A DNA stretch of 64,000 bases from Acidobacteriota bacterium. GTDB taxonomy: Bacteria > Acidobacteriota > Terriglobia > Acidiferrales > UBA7541. The position numbers and the translations under genes were made by a program. Of this stretch, positions 17,639-26,307 are shown one piece after another. A model generated the notes under the pieces. It was not told the DNA's origin. It was given only the letters and a program-made list of their open reading frames with translations, and did not search any database. Within the stretch, counting starts at the first letter, position 1; every line of letters begins with the position of its first letter. The DNA lies in assembly GCA_003224055.1 (NCBI GenBank), contig QHYE01000063.1, forward strand, positions 1 through 64,000. The letters are read 5' to 3'.

Positions 17639-18501
17639 TCAATGCCCAGCCAAATAGGTTCCCGTTACATACCCAAAGTTGCGCCTATGAGGATGTCCGA
17701 GGGATAGTGCTTTTTTGCCGGGTATCGCGAGAGACTGACTCCCGTAGCAAGCTCGTACGTTCCCCACTTCACTCATTTGTTTTTGGGATAGCGGTGAGCG
17801 ACCACCGCTGCAAATGCGAAACTTGTGGCTGAATGCCCGGATGGAAAAGATCTTCCGCCGCCCCAGAACTTTCCCGTGCTGTTCGGTGTGTAAGGAAACT
17901 GACGATCGAACGCGAGCTTGAGAACCAAATCTGCGGTGCCAGCCGCTCCCATTGCCGCGAGTGCATTGAATCCCGTATCGCGCAAATAGGAATGGTGTTT
18001 GCCACACCCCATGCCATACGCGAGAGCAGCTGATCCAAGCTCCAGGCCGAGGCCGACGTTTGACCACCGCCCTGCGGTTTGCTGCAAGGACTTGGATTGA
18101 ATGCGATTGTCAGCAGGCCGGTCTATCTCTGCGATCATCACACCGGTGGCTGCCAAGATTGGCAGCTCCCACTTCAAATTGCTGGGACGAACAGCGCTTC
18201 GGGGAACGGCCTTCAATCCATGCCCGAATTGCGAAGCTTCAGTCCAGGTTTCGCGGGAGAACCCGCGGATACTGCAGCGCGAATCTTTGGCGGCCTCTTG
18301 TGCGAGTGGTTGTTGTTCATTTTCTAGCGCCTGCTCTGAGAATCCGAGCGCGCCGGAGGGTGGTTCAGCGTTTTGAGTCCGTTCATCGGATGCGTCGGCC
18401 GCCTGAGCGAATGATGTAGTTGGGCCATGAACTACGGCGGCACAGATGAGAAAAGAACCGGCGAGAAGCCGGAAAGCACTTGTGATTCGGTGAATCGCCA
18501 T
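17639..18501 (-). pseudogene. PAP2-family phosphatase gene broken by a stop and a frameshift
   Basis: The gene starts at ATG 18501 (MAIHRITSAFRLLAGSFLIC, signal peptide, AGGAG upstream). It encodes PAP2 motifs: FDRQFPYTPN and FPSGHSATSFAFA. The frame then hits TGA at 17773, directly after HRYPKNK. Reading past it gives VKWGTYELATGVSLSRYPAK and KHYPSD, which contains the third PAP2 motif SRxxxxxHxxxD, and after one more frame change near 17668 GYVTGTYLAGH. The truncated product lacks the catalytic third motif. PAP2 enzymes dephosphorylate lipid phosphates at the membrane. It lies just downstream of the TonB receptor gene on the same strand. Confidence 0.82.
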
Positions 18502-18565
18502 GATCTTCAAAACTCCTATCGAACTCAGATGCATTCTGAATCGCAAGCGCCGGAACGGATAATCG

Positions 18566-21487
18566 TCAGAACTCAAGATCTAAAGAGAACTGGATTTGGC
18601 GGGCGCCGGTTCCGGCAACTGGTTCTCTAAATCCGGGTATTGGCGCCAAGCCTGAGCCGAAGACTGCATTGATCTGGGAGACGTTCGCGCCGTTGAACAG
18701 GTTGAAGAATTCCGCCACCACGTCGAGGCGTTTCGCCCCGCCGAACGGGAAATACTTCAGGACGCGGAAGTCCATCGTGGCCAGCACAGGCGTCTTCAGA
18801 GAATTTCTGCCGAGGCCGAGCGGTCTGGCCGAAATGGGAAAGGCGTGACTTTGATTTGAGTCTAGACCCGTCAACGGGTTCACAGGCCGGCCACTCCCCA
18901 GTGTCAGAATCGGTGCCACTTCAATATGACTGAACGCTTGCGTGAGCCATCCGGTGTTTTGTTCTGACATCCCGCCCCTCTCCTCTTCGTCACCGATAGG
19001 CAACTCCCACAGCGCGTTGAAAACAAAGCGTTGCTGCTGATGCTGGCGGGATACTGCATTCTCCGCGCGAAGATCGAAAGGACTTTGCGGTTGCTCGTCG
19101 AAGTCTGAAGCATCGTCGAATGTCTTCGACAGTGTGTAGCTCGCCGAAAACGCCAGCTCATCGCTCATCCTCCGGTTGAACGTGAATGAAACGCCGTTAT
19201 AGGTCGAACTCGCGGAAGTCTGGAGCTGATAGATGTCGCCGAACTGGGTATCGAGACGACCGGGCGAAAAAACTTCTCGTCCAATCTGCTGTGGCGTTGG
19301 ATTTGGAACACCCAGGCTAGAGGAGTTCGCAGCAGTGAGGACAACCGGAGGTAACAAATTGACGTTAAGCGTTCGAGGCAGCTTAACTCCATGAACAAAC
19401 AAGTAGTCAGCGCGCAGCGTAAGATTCTTCGCGAGCAAGTACTCGGCACCGGCACTGGCTTGTTGGCTGTAGGGAGTCGCCATACGCGGATCGGGTCGGA
19501 AGATGGATGGGGCTATCCCGGTTGCGGGCGCAACGATTGGCCCGCCTTGCGCTGTCAGGAAAAGGCTGGCTGCTGCGTTTCCATCCACTACTTGCTCGAA
19601 CGCCTGTGAACCGTTTTTCTCGATGGCTCGCGTTAAGTTGGCAAGCACGTAACGGTCGAAGAAAACTCCAAACCCTGCACGAAAAACCCATTTAGGAGAC
19701 GGACTCCAAGCCAGACCAATTCGCGGGCTGACGTTATTCGTGTCTTGATTGAACCCAGCAGGAAGACGCTCGAAATCGTAACGGATACCCAGATCAATTG
19801 TGAGTTGGCGGGAGAGGGACCAATGATCCTGCGCGAATCCGCCGAAGCTTGTCACCGGGAAATCCACGTTCGAATTCCCGAACGCCTGTCGAAACTGATT
19901 AGGATTCCCCGCGAGGAAGTCACCGAGAGAGCCAAAGAGATACACGCTGTCGAAGCCGTCCGGTACGTCGGCGCGCAGTCTGATGCGATTCACTGTTCCG
20001 CCGACTTTCCAAAGGTGTTTGCCCCGCGTGCGAGAATACGTGTAGCTCGCTTGATAATGATTCTCGCGGCGTTCGCTGTTCCCAGCATAGGGCCGTCCAA
20101 AGGTGACCAGTCCAGCGATGTCAATCTCCGGGCCGAAAGGCTCATTCGTGCGCAGGACAGCATGGCGCGTGGCAGCCTGAAAGCGCAGATCGCTAACCGC
20201 TTCCGAACTCAAGATCGTTGTGAGTGATCCCGAAACAGCATTGTCGCTCGTGAAGCTGCTGCCGCGCGCACTTGCGCCTATGAGGCCGTTGGTGTTGAAC
20301 GCATCGCCTGATTCTTTGTTGTTTGTGAAGGTGTAGCGCAGCATCAGAGTAGTATTTTTCGTGAGCTGGTGATCGAGCTTGCCCGCAGCTTCCGTTTCCG
20401 CGCGCGCAATCGGAGAGAAAGCTGTCGTGATCTGGCGCGTTGCTAACCCTGGAAATGCTCCCGTCGCGAGGAAGGCATTTATGCTTGATGCCACGGTAGG
20501 GTCAATATCCGAGCCGATTTGCCCCCGGTTGTGTTCTTGTTCGAGGGCGGCGTAGTAAAACGTTTTGTCCTTGATGACAGGTCCGCCCAGAGCGAAGCCA
20601 GTGCGGAACCGTCGAAACGATGGTTTGCCGGACTCCGCCTCGAACGGGTCGCGTGCGTTGAGTGCGCCGTCCTGCGTAAATAGGAACGCGTCGCCGTGGA
20701 CCGTGTTTGTACCGGAACGAGTGATAACATTGATCGAACCTCCAGAGGCTCCGCCCGACTCTGCGGAAAGGCCATTGTTGACCACTTGAAATTCCTGCAC
20801 GATTTCCGGCGAAAGCTCGGTTCGACTCGCGCCCGTGTACTCGTCGTTGTTGTCCAGGCCATCGATGGAGAGATTGTTGCTCCGCGATCTTAGTCCACCG
20901 AAAGTGAAGCCACTGCCGGCAAGTGGCGTCGAACCACTCGCGCCGGAGGCTGTCGGTGAACTCGAAACGCCTGGTGCAAGTAGAACGAAATCCAAATAAT
21001 TTCGGCTCCGCACAGGCAATTCTTCTATCCTCTCTTGATCTACAGATGAAACGACTGCTGACTGTGAGGGATCAAGTAATGAGGGCTGAGCGTTGACCGT
21101 CACTTGTTCAGAAGCCGACGCCGGAGCTAGCACGATGTCGAGATGAACGGTTTGTCCGAGACTCGCTCCTACGCCTGCTTGCCGATAAGGTGCAAAACCT
21201 GTCTGTTCCACGCGTACTTCATAGGTGCCAACGGCAAGCTGCTCGGCTCGAAAGAAACCCTGCTCATCAGTTGTTACAGTACGAGATTGATTGGTCAAAG
21301 GGTTGTGCAGCGTAATTGTCGAGTTGGGAATGACAGCGCCGCTGGTGTCGCGCACAATGCCCTCAAGAGTTGCTCCAACTCGCGACGCTTGAGCGGCAGC
21401 GCCAGCCGCGCAAAACAACAAGGCAAACGATACGGCAATCCCGATTGCAACATGACGCGCGGAAAACGAACGGCAAGCAAGAATCAT
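18566..21487 (-). CDS. Oar-like TonB-dependent receptor
   Basis: A 973-residue outer-membrane protein. A signal peptide (about residues 1-33, ending AAAQA) precedes a carboxypeptidase regulatory-like beta-sandwich (GATLEGIVRDTSGAVIPNST, residues about 35-115). The plug follows (ELPVRSRNYLDFVLLAPGV; IDGLDNNDEYTGASRTELSP; SAESGGASGGSINVITRSGT), then a barrel ending in RQIQFSLDLEF with a C-terminal Phe. This architecture is greatly expanded in Acidobacteria and is thought to import polymer-derived nutrients or bind proteins. The substrate is unknown. The frame is intact, unlike several neighbours in the island. Confidence 0.9.
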   Translation of the reverse strand: MILACRSFSARHVAIGIAVSFALLFCAAGAAAQASRVGATLEGIVRDTSGAVIPNSTITLHNPLTNQSRTVTTDEQGFFRAEQLAVGTYEVRVEQTGFAPYRQAGVGASLGQTVHLDIVLAPASASEQVTVNAQPSLLDPSQSAVVSSVDQERIEELPVRSRNYLDFVLLAPGVSSSPTASGASGSTPLAGSGFTFGGLRSRSNNLSIDGLDNNDEYTGASRTELSPEIVQEFQVVNNGLSAESGGASGGSINVITRSGTNTVHGDAFLFTQDGALNARDPFEAESGKPSFRRFRTGFALGGPVIKDKTFYYAALEQEHNRGQIGSDIDPTVASSINAFLATGAFPGLATRQITTAFSPIARAETEAAGKLDHQLTKNTTLMLRYTFTNNKESGDAFNTNGLIGASARGSSFTSDNAVSGSLTTILSSEAVSDLRFQAATRHAVLRTNEPFGPEIDIAGLVTFGRPYAGNSERRENHYQASYTYSRTRGKHLWKVGGTVNRIRLRADVPDGFDSVYLFGSLGDFLAGNPNQFRQAFGNSNVDFPVTSFGGFAQDHWSLSRQLTIDLGIRYDFERLPAGFNQDTNNVSPRIGLAWSPSPKWVFRAGFGVFFDRYVLANLTRAIEKNGSQAFEQVVDGNAAASLFLTAQGGPIVAPATGIAPSIFRPDPRMATPYSQQASAGAEYLLAKNLTLRADYLFVHGVKLPRTLNVNLLPPVVLTAANSSSLGVPNPTPQQIGREVFSPGRLDTQFGDIYQLQTSASSTYNGVSFTFNRRMSDELAFSASYTLSKTFDDASDFDEQPQSPFDLRAENAVSRQHQQQRFVFNALWELPIGDEEERGGMSEQNTGWLTQAFSHIEVAPILTLGSGRPVNPLTGLDSNQSHAFPISARPLGLGRNSLKTPVLATMDFRVLKYFPFGGAKRLDVVAEFFNLFNGANVSQINAVFGSGLAPIPGFREPVAGTGARQIQFSLDLEF

Positions 21488-21624
21488 CTTGAGTCACCCA
21501 GGCCAATAAATGTTGGAAAAACAAAGAAATATGTCTTGGTTGAACTGCAAGGACGGCCCATCACGACGCCGTCGACAGACGGAGCTACGTCTGAGAGCGT
21601 TTTAGGATCAGGTATCGCAAAGTT

Positions 21625-21945
21625 CTAGATACGCAATGGGAGGGGAGGAGGACTTGTTGCATCAAAAAGCAGTAACGTGAAACTGCATGGCATGGAAAAG
21701 AAAGATTTCTGGGTGCAAGAAGCGAAGAGGCTGTTTGCAACAAAACTAGTCAGCGCGGGTTTGAAGATGAAGCGCGCAAACGAATACGCCACTCCCACGC
21801 ACAATGCAACAACAACCAAGGCGTACTCAATATCACTCCCCGTTTGAATCGTGTGATCCCAGTTGTCGAACATCTCAACGAGCGGACAAACAAGGCAGGT
21901 CAGCAGAACAATCATCACTGCAGCGCGCGACATTTTTGTGCGCAT
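21625..21945 (-). CDS. Small membrane protein of unknown function
   Basis: From the ATG at 21945 (MRTKMSRAAVMIVLLTCLVC) the 106-residue product has two hydrophobic segments: residues about 8-20 and a longer one, YALVVVALCVGVAYSFARFI. Between them is a short acidic loop (EMFDNWDHTIQTGSDIEY). A His and an Asp in the DNWDHT stretch are reminiscent of small acidobacterial inner-membrane proteins of unknown role. An upstream extension to 22152 is possible but has no membrane or domain character. No function is assigned. Confidence 0.5.
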   Translation of the reverse strand: MRTKMSRAAVMIVLLTCLVCPLVEMFDNWDHTIQTGSDIEYALVVVALCVGVAYSFARFIFKPALTSFVANSLFASCTQKSFFSMPCSFTLLLFDATSPPPLPLRI

Positions 21946-22209
21946 GAGTCGAATTATGTCAGAGCAAAGATTCAAGAGCAACACGAACCGAACCTGAATC
22001 GCGGCAGGGTCGGCGCGCAAAGTTACAAGCTTGGGAGATGTATTAGGAAGGACAAATAGTTTCTGTCTGTCCTCTCCTGAGCTGCCCGCAAACCTCGATA
22101 GCCGAGTAGAAGCGACGCCTCGCACTGCCAGAATCGGTATAACCTGCCCCATGGGATGTTGAGTTTCTGATTTGAGTACAGCGATCAGCCAGAAAGACTG
22201 AGAACGACA

Positions 22210-22690
22210 ATGCGAAATCTCATCCTGGCACGCAAGGCGCCCAGCATTCGCGACCTCTGGAGTGGCCCGCTTCTCGATCGAGCTTTCGCGTTAGCATCTC
22301 GCTCAAAGGGCTACATGCGTTGCTGGAGACGATCGTCGGGATTGCGCTCTTAAGATTGATCCGCAGACGATGAATCGGGTCGTGTTGGCTGTTCTGCATC
22401 AAGAGCTTTCCGAAGATCCGCAGGATTTCGTCGCCACACAGCTAGTCCGTGCGTCTCACTATTTTGCGGGGAGCAGAAAGTACTTCGCCTCGTTGTATCT
22501 TCTTTCACACGGCGCCGTCAAACTCGTGCTCTTTGTAGCCTTGCTAAGGAACAAACTTTGGGCATATCCATTGATGATTGTCACTTTAGCGGTGTTTGTT
22601 TGCTATCAGATCTATAGGTTCGCTCTCTCCCATTCCGTTTTGATGATTCTGTTGACGTTATTCGATGTCGTCGTCATTTTTCTCACCTAG
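22210..22690 (+). pseudogene. DUF2127 membrane protein gene with two frameshifts
   Basis: Three pieces in different frames combine into one DUF2127-like protein. From ATG 22210 comes MRNLILARKAPSIRDLWSGP with LLDRAF. After a one-base shift near 22286 comes RVSISLKGLHALLETIVGIA. After another near 22353 comes IDPQTMNRVVLAVLHQELSE, followed by the membrane part (GAVKLVLFVALLRNKLWAYP, FDVVVIFLT). The final piece alone could be made as a 106-residue peptide from the ATG at 22370. DUF2127 proteins are small multi-span membrane proteins of unknown function. Both shifts are consistent with single-base deletions. Confidence 0.7.
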
Positions 22691-23055
22691 CTCGAATACG
22701 GAAAGCAGAGGTCGCGGCGTCAAACAGAATCGCCCAGGACAACGCAATCCTAGAGGTCGCCCCGTGCAAGAATCGGGTGGAGGGTCGGAGCGCGAACTCG
22801 GTGCCTGGCTCTATCGTGTACAGGGTCGCCGATAACAGGCGTTAGCACGCAATATAGAAGGCGGCCACTTTGCGGTAGCTTCTGATCGGTTGGCGAATTG
22901 CGATTTGGTCCGCGGCACAGGTATGCAGGTGTGCATAAAGGGACACGCAACCGCCTTCGCGGCCTCTAGGATGCTACCTTGGTGAAGCTGGAGGATTGTC
23001 GTACAAGCCGGCCCACCAAGCCGGCGCACGACAACCTGGGAACGCGGAGCACGCG
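22691..23055. other. Gene-free stretch
   Basis: About 365 bp between the DUF2127 relic and the LolA-like gene. No convincing coding frame, RNA or strong promoter motif was seen. AAGCCGGC occurs twice within 20 bp at about 23007-23024, inside an imperfect GTCGT...ACGAC inverted repeat. Confidence 0.4.
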
Positions 23056-23871
23056 ATGACATCCGGACAAGGAAAAGTACAACTGCTGTCTACGATCGGC
23101 TTGGTGATTTGCCTGTTCCTTGCCGGAACCCCGGCAAATGTTTCTTTCGCTCAAGAGACATCTGTGGCTCCGCTCACGGCAGATCAGATCGTGCAAAGAA
23201 TGGTGGAAAGGAACGAACAACGCGCCCAGGCCCTGGAGAGTTACCGCGGGACGCGCATTTACAATCTCGAATATCACGGATTGGCGAGTAAGAGCGCCAC
23301 ACTGGTCGTGACGATGACCTACCGGCGGCCTGGCGAAAAGAAATTCTGCATCCTTTCGGAGAGCGGCTCAGAACTCTTGCAGGGGCGAGTCTTGAAGCGA
23401 CTTCTCGAAGCAGAAGTTGAGGCCATGCAGGAGGAACAACGCCGGCAGACGGCGATGGGTCCAAAAAACTACGAATTCCGCCTGGTACCCTATGAGCGGA
23501 CAGATGATCAGGGTTTCTATGTCCTGGAAGTTACGCCGCGAATCAAGAACAAATTCCTGTTCCGCGGCCGGATTTGGGTAGATGGACAGGACTTCGCCGT
23601 GGCGCGCATGGAAGGCGAACCAGCCAAAAACCCCTCGTGGTGGACGAAGCGAAATGCCATCCACGTCACCTATGAAAAGATAGGCGAATTCTGGCTACCG
23701 GCGCGGAATGAAACCAATACGCAAGTGCGCATTGTGGGGAGTTCTTTGCTGACAATCGTTTATCGGGACTACGAAATTCTGAGAGCGGACGCCATGCAGG
23801 TGACCGCAACTTCGGGAAGCATGCTCGGCTGCCCTGGCGAGTCAGCAAAGTTGTCCCAGGCCCAACGCTAA
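23056..23871 (+). CDS. Exported LolA-like outer-membrane lipoprotein-sorting protein
   Basis: Starting at ATG 23056 (MTSGQGKVQLLSTIGLVICL) the product has 271 residues with a signal peptide ending near VSFAQE. The mature part, with ADQIVQRMVERNEQRAQALE, MTYRRPGEKKFCIL, FEV-type strands and RIWVDGQDFAVARMEGEPAK, is a half-barrel of the LolA/LolB/RseB type (outer membrane lipoprotein-sorting protein). These bind lipids or lipoproteins in the periplasm. Context does not reveal a partner. The end EYKLSQAQR-like tail is polar. It is intact inside an island with broken genes. Confidence 0.7.
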   Translation: MTSGQGKVQLLSTIGLVICLFLAGTPANVSFAQETSVAPLTADQIVQRMVERNEQRAQALESYRGTRIYNLEYHGLASKSATLVVTMTYRRPGEKKFCILSESGSELLQGRVLKRLLEAEVEAMQEEQRRQTAMGPKNYEFRLVPYERTDDQGFYVLEVTPRIKNKFLFRGRIWVDGQDFAVARMEGEPAKNPSWWTKRNAIHVTYEKIGEFWLPARNETNTQVRIVGSSLLTIVYRDYEILRADAMQVTATSGSMLGCPGESAKLSQAQR

Positions 23872-23937
23872 CGCCGATCTTGTTTTCAACAGCGCTCCCC
23901 CCAAAGTTTGGCCACTTCACTTGCAAAAAGCGGATGC

Positions 23938-25467
23938 CTAACATGGACCACTTGGTCGAGCCGCCGTTCCAGCTTCCTGCGTCGGAGAGCTTTGCGGGTT
24001 CGGAACTTGATATGGCGTTGTGCCGGCTAGACTGGCGGCACACTCCGAAAGGACCTGCGGAATTGCTGGGAGCGTGGACGGCAGAGCGGGAACTGACTGA
24101 TCGGGTTTTCTGAAGTTAAAAGCACTCGTGAGATCGCCAACCGTGGCACGCCGCCATGCGCTCAGGTTGGGCACTTCGGCGCTAAAACGCGTCTCGAGGA
24201 ATCGCAGCACTGAGGTGTGATCGAAGAGAGCCGACGATACAAACCCACCCCGGCTAAACGGAGAGATCACAAGCATCGGCACACGAAAACCCAAGCCGAT
24301 GGGGCCGAGAATGGAAGGATTGCCAACCACCGTGGGGTCCGGGACTGCGGGCGCAGTGACGTATTCGCCGGGCGTGCCTGGCGGCGCTGTCACCGGCGCA
24401 ACGTGGTCAAAGAAGCCGCCATTCTCGTCGTAAGTGGCGAATAGGACCGTCTTCGCCCATAGTGCTGAATTCGCAGTCAAAGCACTGATAATCGCGGACA
24501 AAGTGTTCTCCCCAAAGAGTGAGGGAGCTGGGGGGTGATCGGAGTCAACGATCGAGGCGAGCACCCAGGAGACCTGTGGCAGGTTTCCCGACAACGCATC
24601 CGCAAGAAAATCAACCGGAAACTGGGGCCCGAATGCGTTCTGGTAGAGCACCGATGTGGGATCCTGGAAATTCTTGAAGTACGACAGAACATTGTTCGAG
24701 AAAATATTCAATATATTCTGGTCAGGTGACGAGTAAACCTTCCACGAAATTCCGCGAGGCTGAAGCTGTTCGGGCATCGTCGTATAGGTGAGTTTGCCGA
24801 AAAACGACGACCGATTTGCGACTAGCGTTTGAAGTAAGGGGCCGCCATTCTGTCCAGCCGGGTCAATGGAAGCCGCCATGGTGTAGAGGCGGTTCGGATC
24901 CGTGGGGCCGATCACCGAGCAGAAATAGTTGTCGCATATAGTGAAGGCGTCAGCCACGGCATAGTAAAAAGGAAGGTCTGAGCGAGTGTAATAGCCCATG
25001 GTGAGGACGGCATCATTGGTATTGATCGGGAGGCGAGAGGTCACAAAGCCATCCATTGCGCCGTTGTCCCAGCTCTGATGCTGTGGCACCCAGTCGTGCG
25101 TGATGTCGTGGGTGCATGCTGCGTTCGTCTTGGAAGTGTCGAGATGGAATGGCAGCAATACGCCGGCCGGCGGGTTCGTGGTATTTGAGGGGTCGGGTTG
25201 CTGGAATGCTGGACTCTGGTTGGAGAATCCACGCACGCCGCGGTAGCTTCCGAAATAATGGTCGAAGGAACGATTTTCCTGTATGAAGATGACCACGTGC
25301 TCGATGTCAGTCAATTTGGAACAAACGGACGGACCGGGGGAAGTACCTCCACCGCCGCATCCGGGCAGAAGCACGGCTGCGAGTTCTGCTGCGGCCGTGG
25401 TGGCGCCAATTTTCAATAATTCTCGACGAGTAACATTCGTGGAAGGCACGGGGAGTTTTATCCTCAT
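23938..25467 (-). CDS. Tat-exported phospholipase C-family phosphoesterase
   Basis: A 509-residue protein from ATG 25467. The N-terminus has a twin-arginine signal (TRRELLKIG) and a hydrophobic stretch ending in LLPGCGGGG, so it may be a lipoprotein. The phosphoesterase domain begins DIEHVVIFIQENRSFDHYFG, the hallmark of bacterial phospholipase C/acid phosphatase AcpA proteins, and includes DNYFCSVIGPTDPNRLYTMA, LFATYDENGGFFDHVAPVTA and VPMLVISPFSRGG. These enzymes cleave phosphatidylcholine or act as phosphatases outside the cytoplasm. The C-terminal LRFLETRFS is also typical. Substrate is uncertain. Confidence 0.87.
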   Translation of the reverse strand: MRIKLPVPSTNVTRRELLKIGATTAAAELAAVLLPGCGGGGTSPGPSVCSKLTDIEHVVIFIQENRSFDHYFGSYRGVRGFSNQSPAFQQPDPSNTTNPPAGVLLPFHLDTSKTNAACTHDITHDWVPQHQSWDNGAMDGFVTSRLPINTNDAVLTMGYYTRSDLPFYYAVADAFTICDNYFCSVIGPTDPNRLYTMAASIDPAGQNGGPLLQTLVANRSSFFGKLTYTTMPEQLQPRGISWKVYSSPDQNILNIFSNNVLSYFKNFQDPTSVLYQNAFGPQFPVDFLADALSGNLPQVSWVLASIVDSDHPPAPSLFGENTLSAIISALTANSALWAKTVLFATYDENGGFFDHVAPVTAPPGTPGEYVTAPAVPDPTVVGNPSILGPIGLGFRVPMLVISPFSRGGFVSSALFDHTSVLRFLETRFSAEVPNLSAWRRATVGDLTSAFNFRKPDQSVPALPSTLPAIPQVLSECAASLAGTTPYQVPNPQSSPTQEAGTAARPSGPC

Positions 25468-25634
25468 CCTTTCACTGCGTTGGATCCGCGAAGCTGACCC
25501 GCCACAGGGCAACTCCCCATGTCAGGCCGGTCCTGTGATTGAATCCTCGCCATTGCAGGAACGGCGCGGCGTGCAAAATTCCGTTGTGAAGCTAGATAAT
25601 CCTCCTGCTTGGCTGCCCTCGATGTCAAAGGCTT

Positions 25635-25703
25635 TCAGAATGTGAGCTTCATGCCGAATTGGATTTGCCGCGCGCCGGAGGTTCCATCGGCGCGCCTCAC
25701 TTC
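25635..25703 (-). pseudogene. C-terminal relic of a TonB-dependent receptor
   Basis: The complement encodes VRRADGTSGARQIQFGMKLT followed by Phe and a stop. This closely parallels the end of the intact receptor in this island (GARQIQFSLDLEF) and is the usual C-terminus of Oar-like receptors. Nothing upstream matches the rest of such a gene, so only the last 20-odd codons remain. It lies upstream of repeat copy B. Confidence 0.65.
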
Positions 25704-25803
25704 CGAAGCCCCACACGAAAACGCGACCTACGTACTCTCTATTGACTGCCGACTTGAACGAGTAACTCTTTACTGTTGAAGCGCCTTCGGTCTGCGTGAG
25801 ATT

Positions 25804-25973
25804 GGTGGGATACTCACTCTGGCCTATTTGCTTATCCTACCATGTTTTCAGCAACTTGCATGAAATCCGCATGGACATTGGTTGTTTCCATGATCTCGCA
25901 TACTGTAACTCTCTAAACTGTTCCGCTTAAGTAGCACCAATTTCGGGCCTAAACAGACACCAAAGACACCAAG
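25804..25973. repeat. Diverged direct repeat, copy B
   Basis: This is the second copy of the repeat at 17371-17545, in the same orientation. It starts GGTGGGATACTCACT and ends GACACCAAG. The bases just before it (GTGAGATT) are a poor match to the tRNA-derived core. The remainder of the gap 25468-26307 contains only the receptor relic and no other gene I can support. Confidence 0.7.
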
Positions 25974-26307
25974 CCTTCTGTTCACGCGTTGTCATCCGAT
26001 TTGCGGTAGAGATTGGGGGGCGAAACAAGCCATCTTTCCTCTGATCGCTTGTTTTTGGTTGACTTGAGCCCCTCTCGTGCGTTAAGGTCACGCACTTAGA
26101 GCATTATTTGAAGTTGCCCCCAGCTTAATCTCCTAGCCTCCTTCGCCGGCCCACGAAGAAACGCAACCAACGATGTTTTGGAATTTCGAAATGATGTCCG
26201 TGACAGAAGTAAGCACTCAATTCCGTGCGGTCACGAGACAGACTCAAGACCCAGCGAGGCAACTGAATCTGAAATTGCCAAAATGCTTAGCTGGAGGAGA
26301 CAAATCC

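Noticed and set aside
22220-22402. Leftward 60-codon frame opposite the DUF2127 relic
   Set aside because: Antisense to recognisable DUF2127 coding sequence, no ribosome site.
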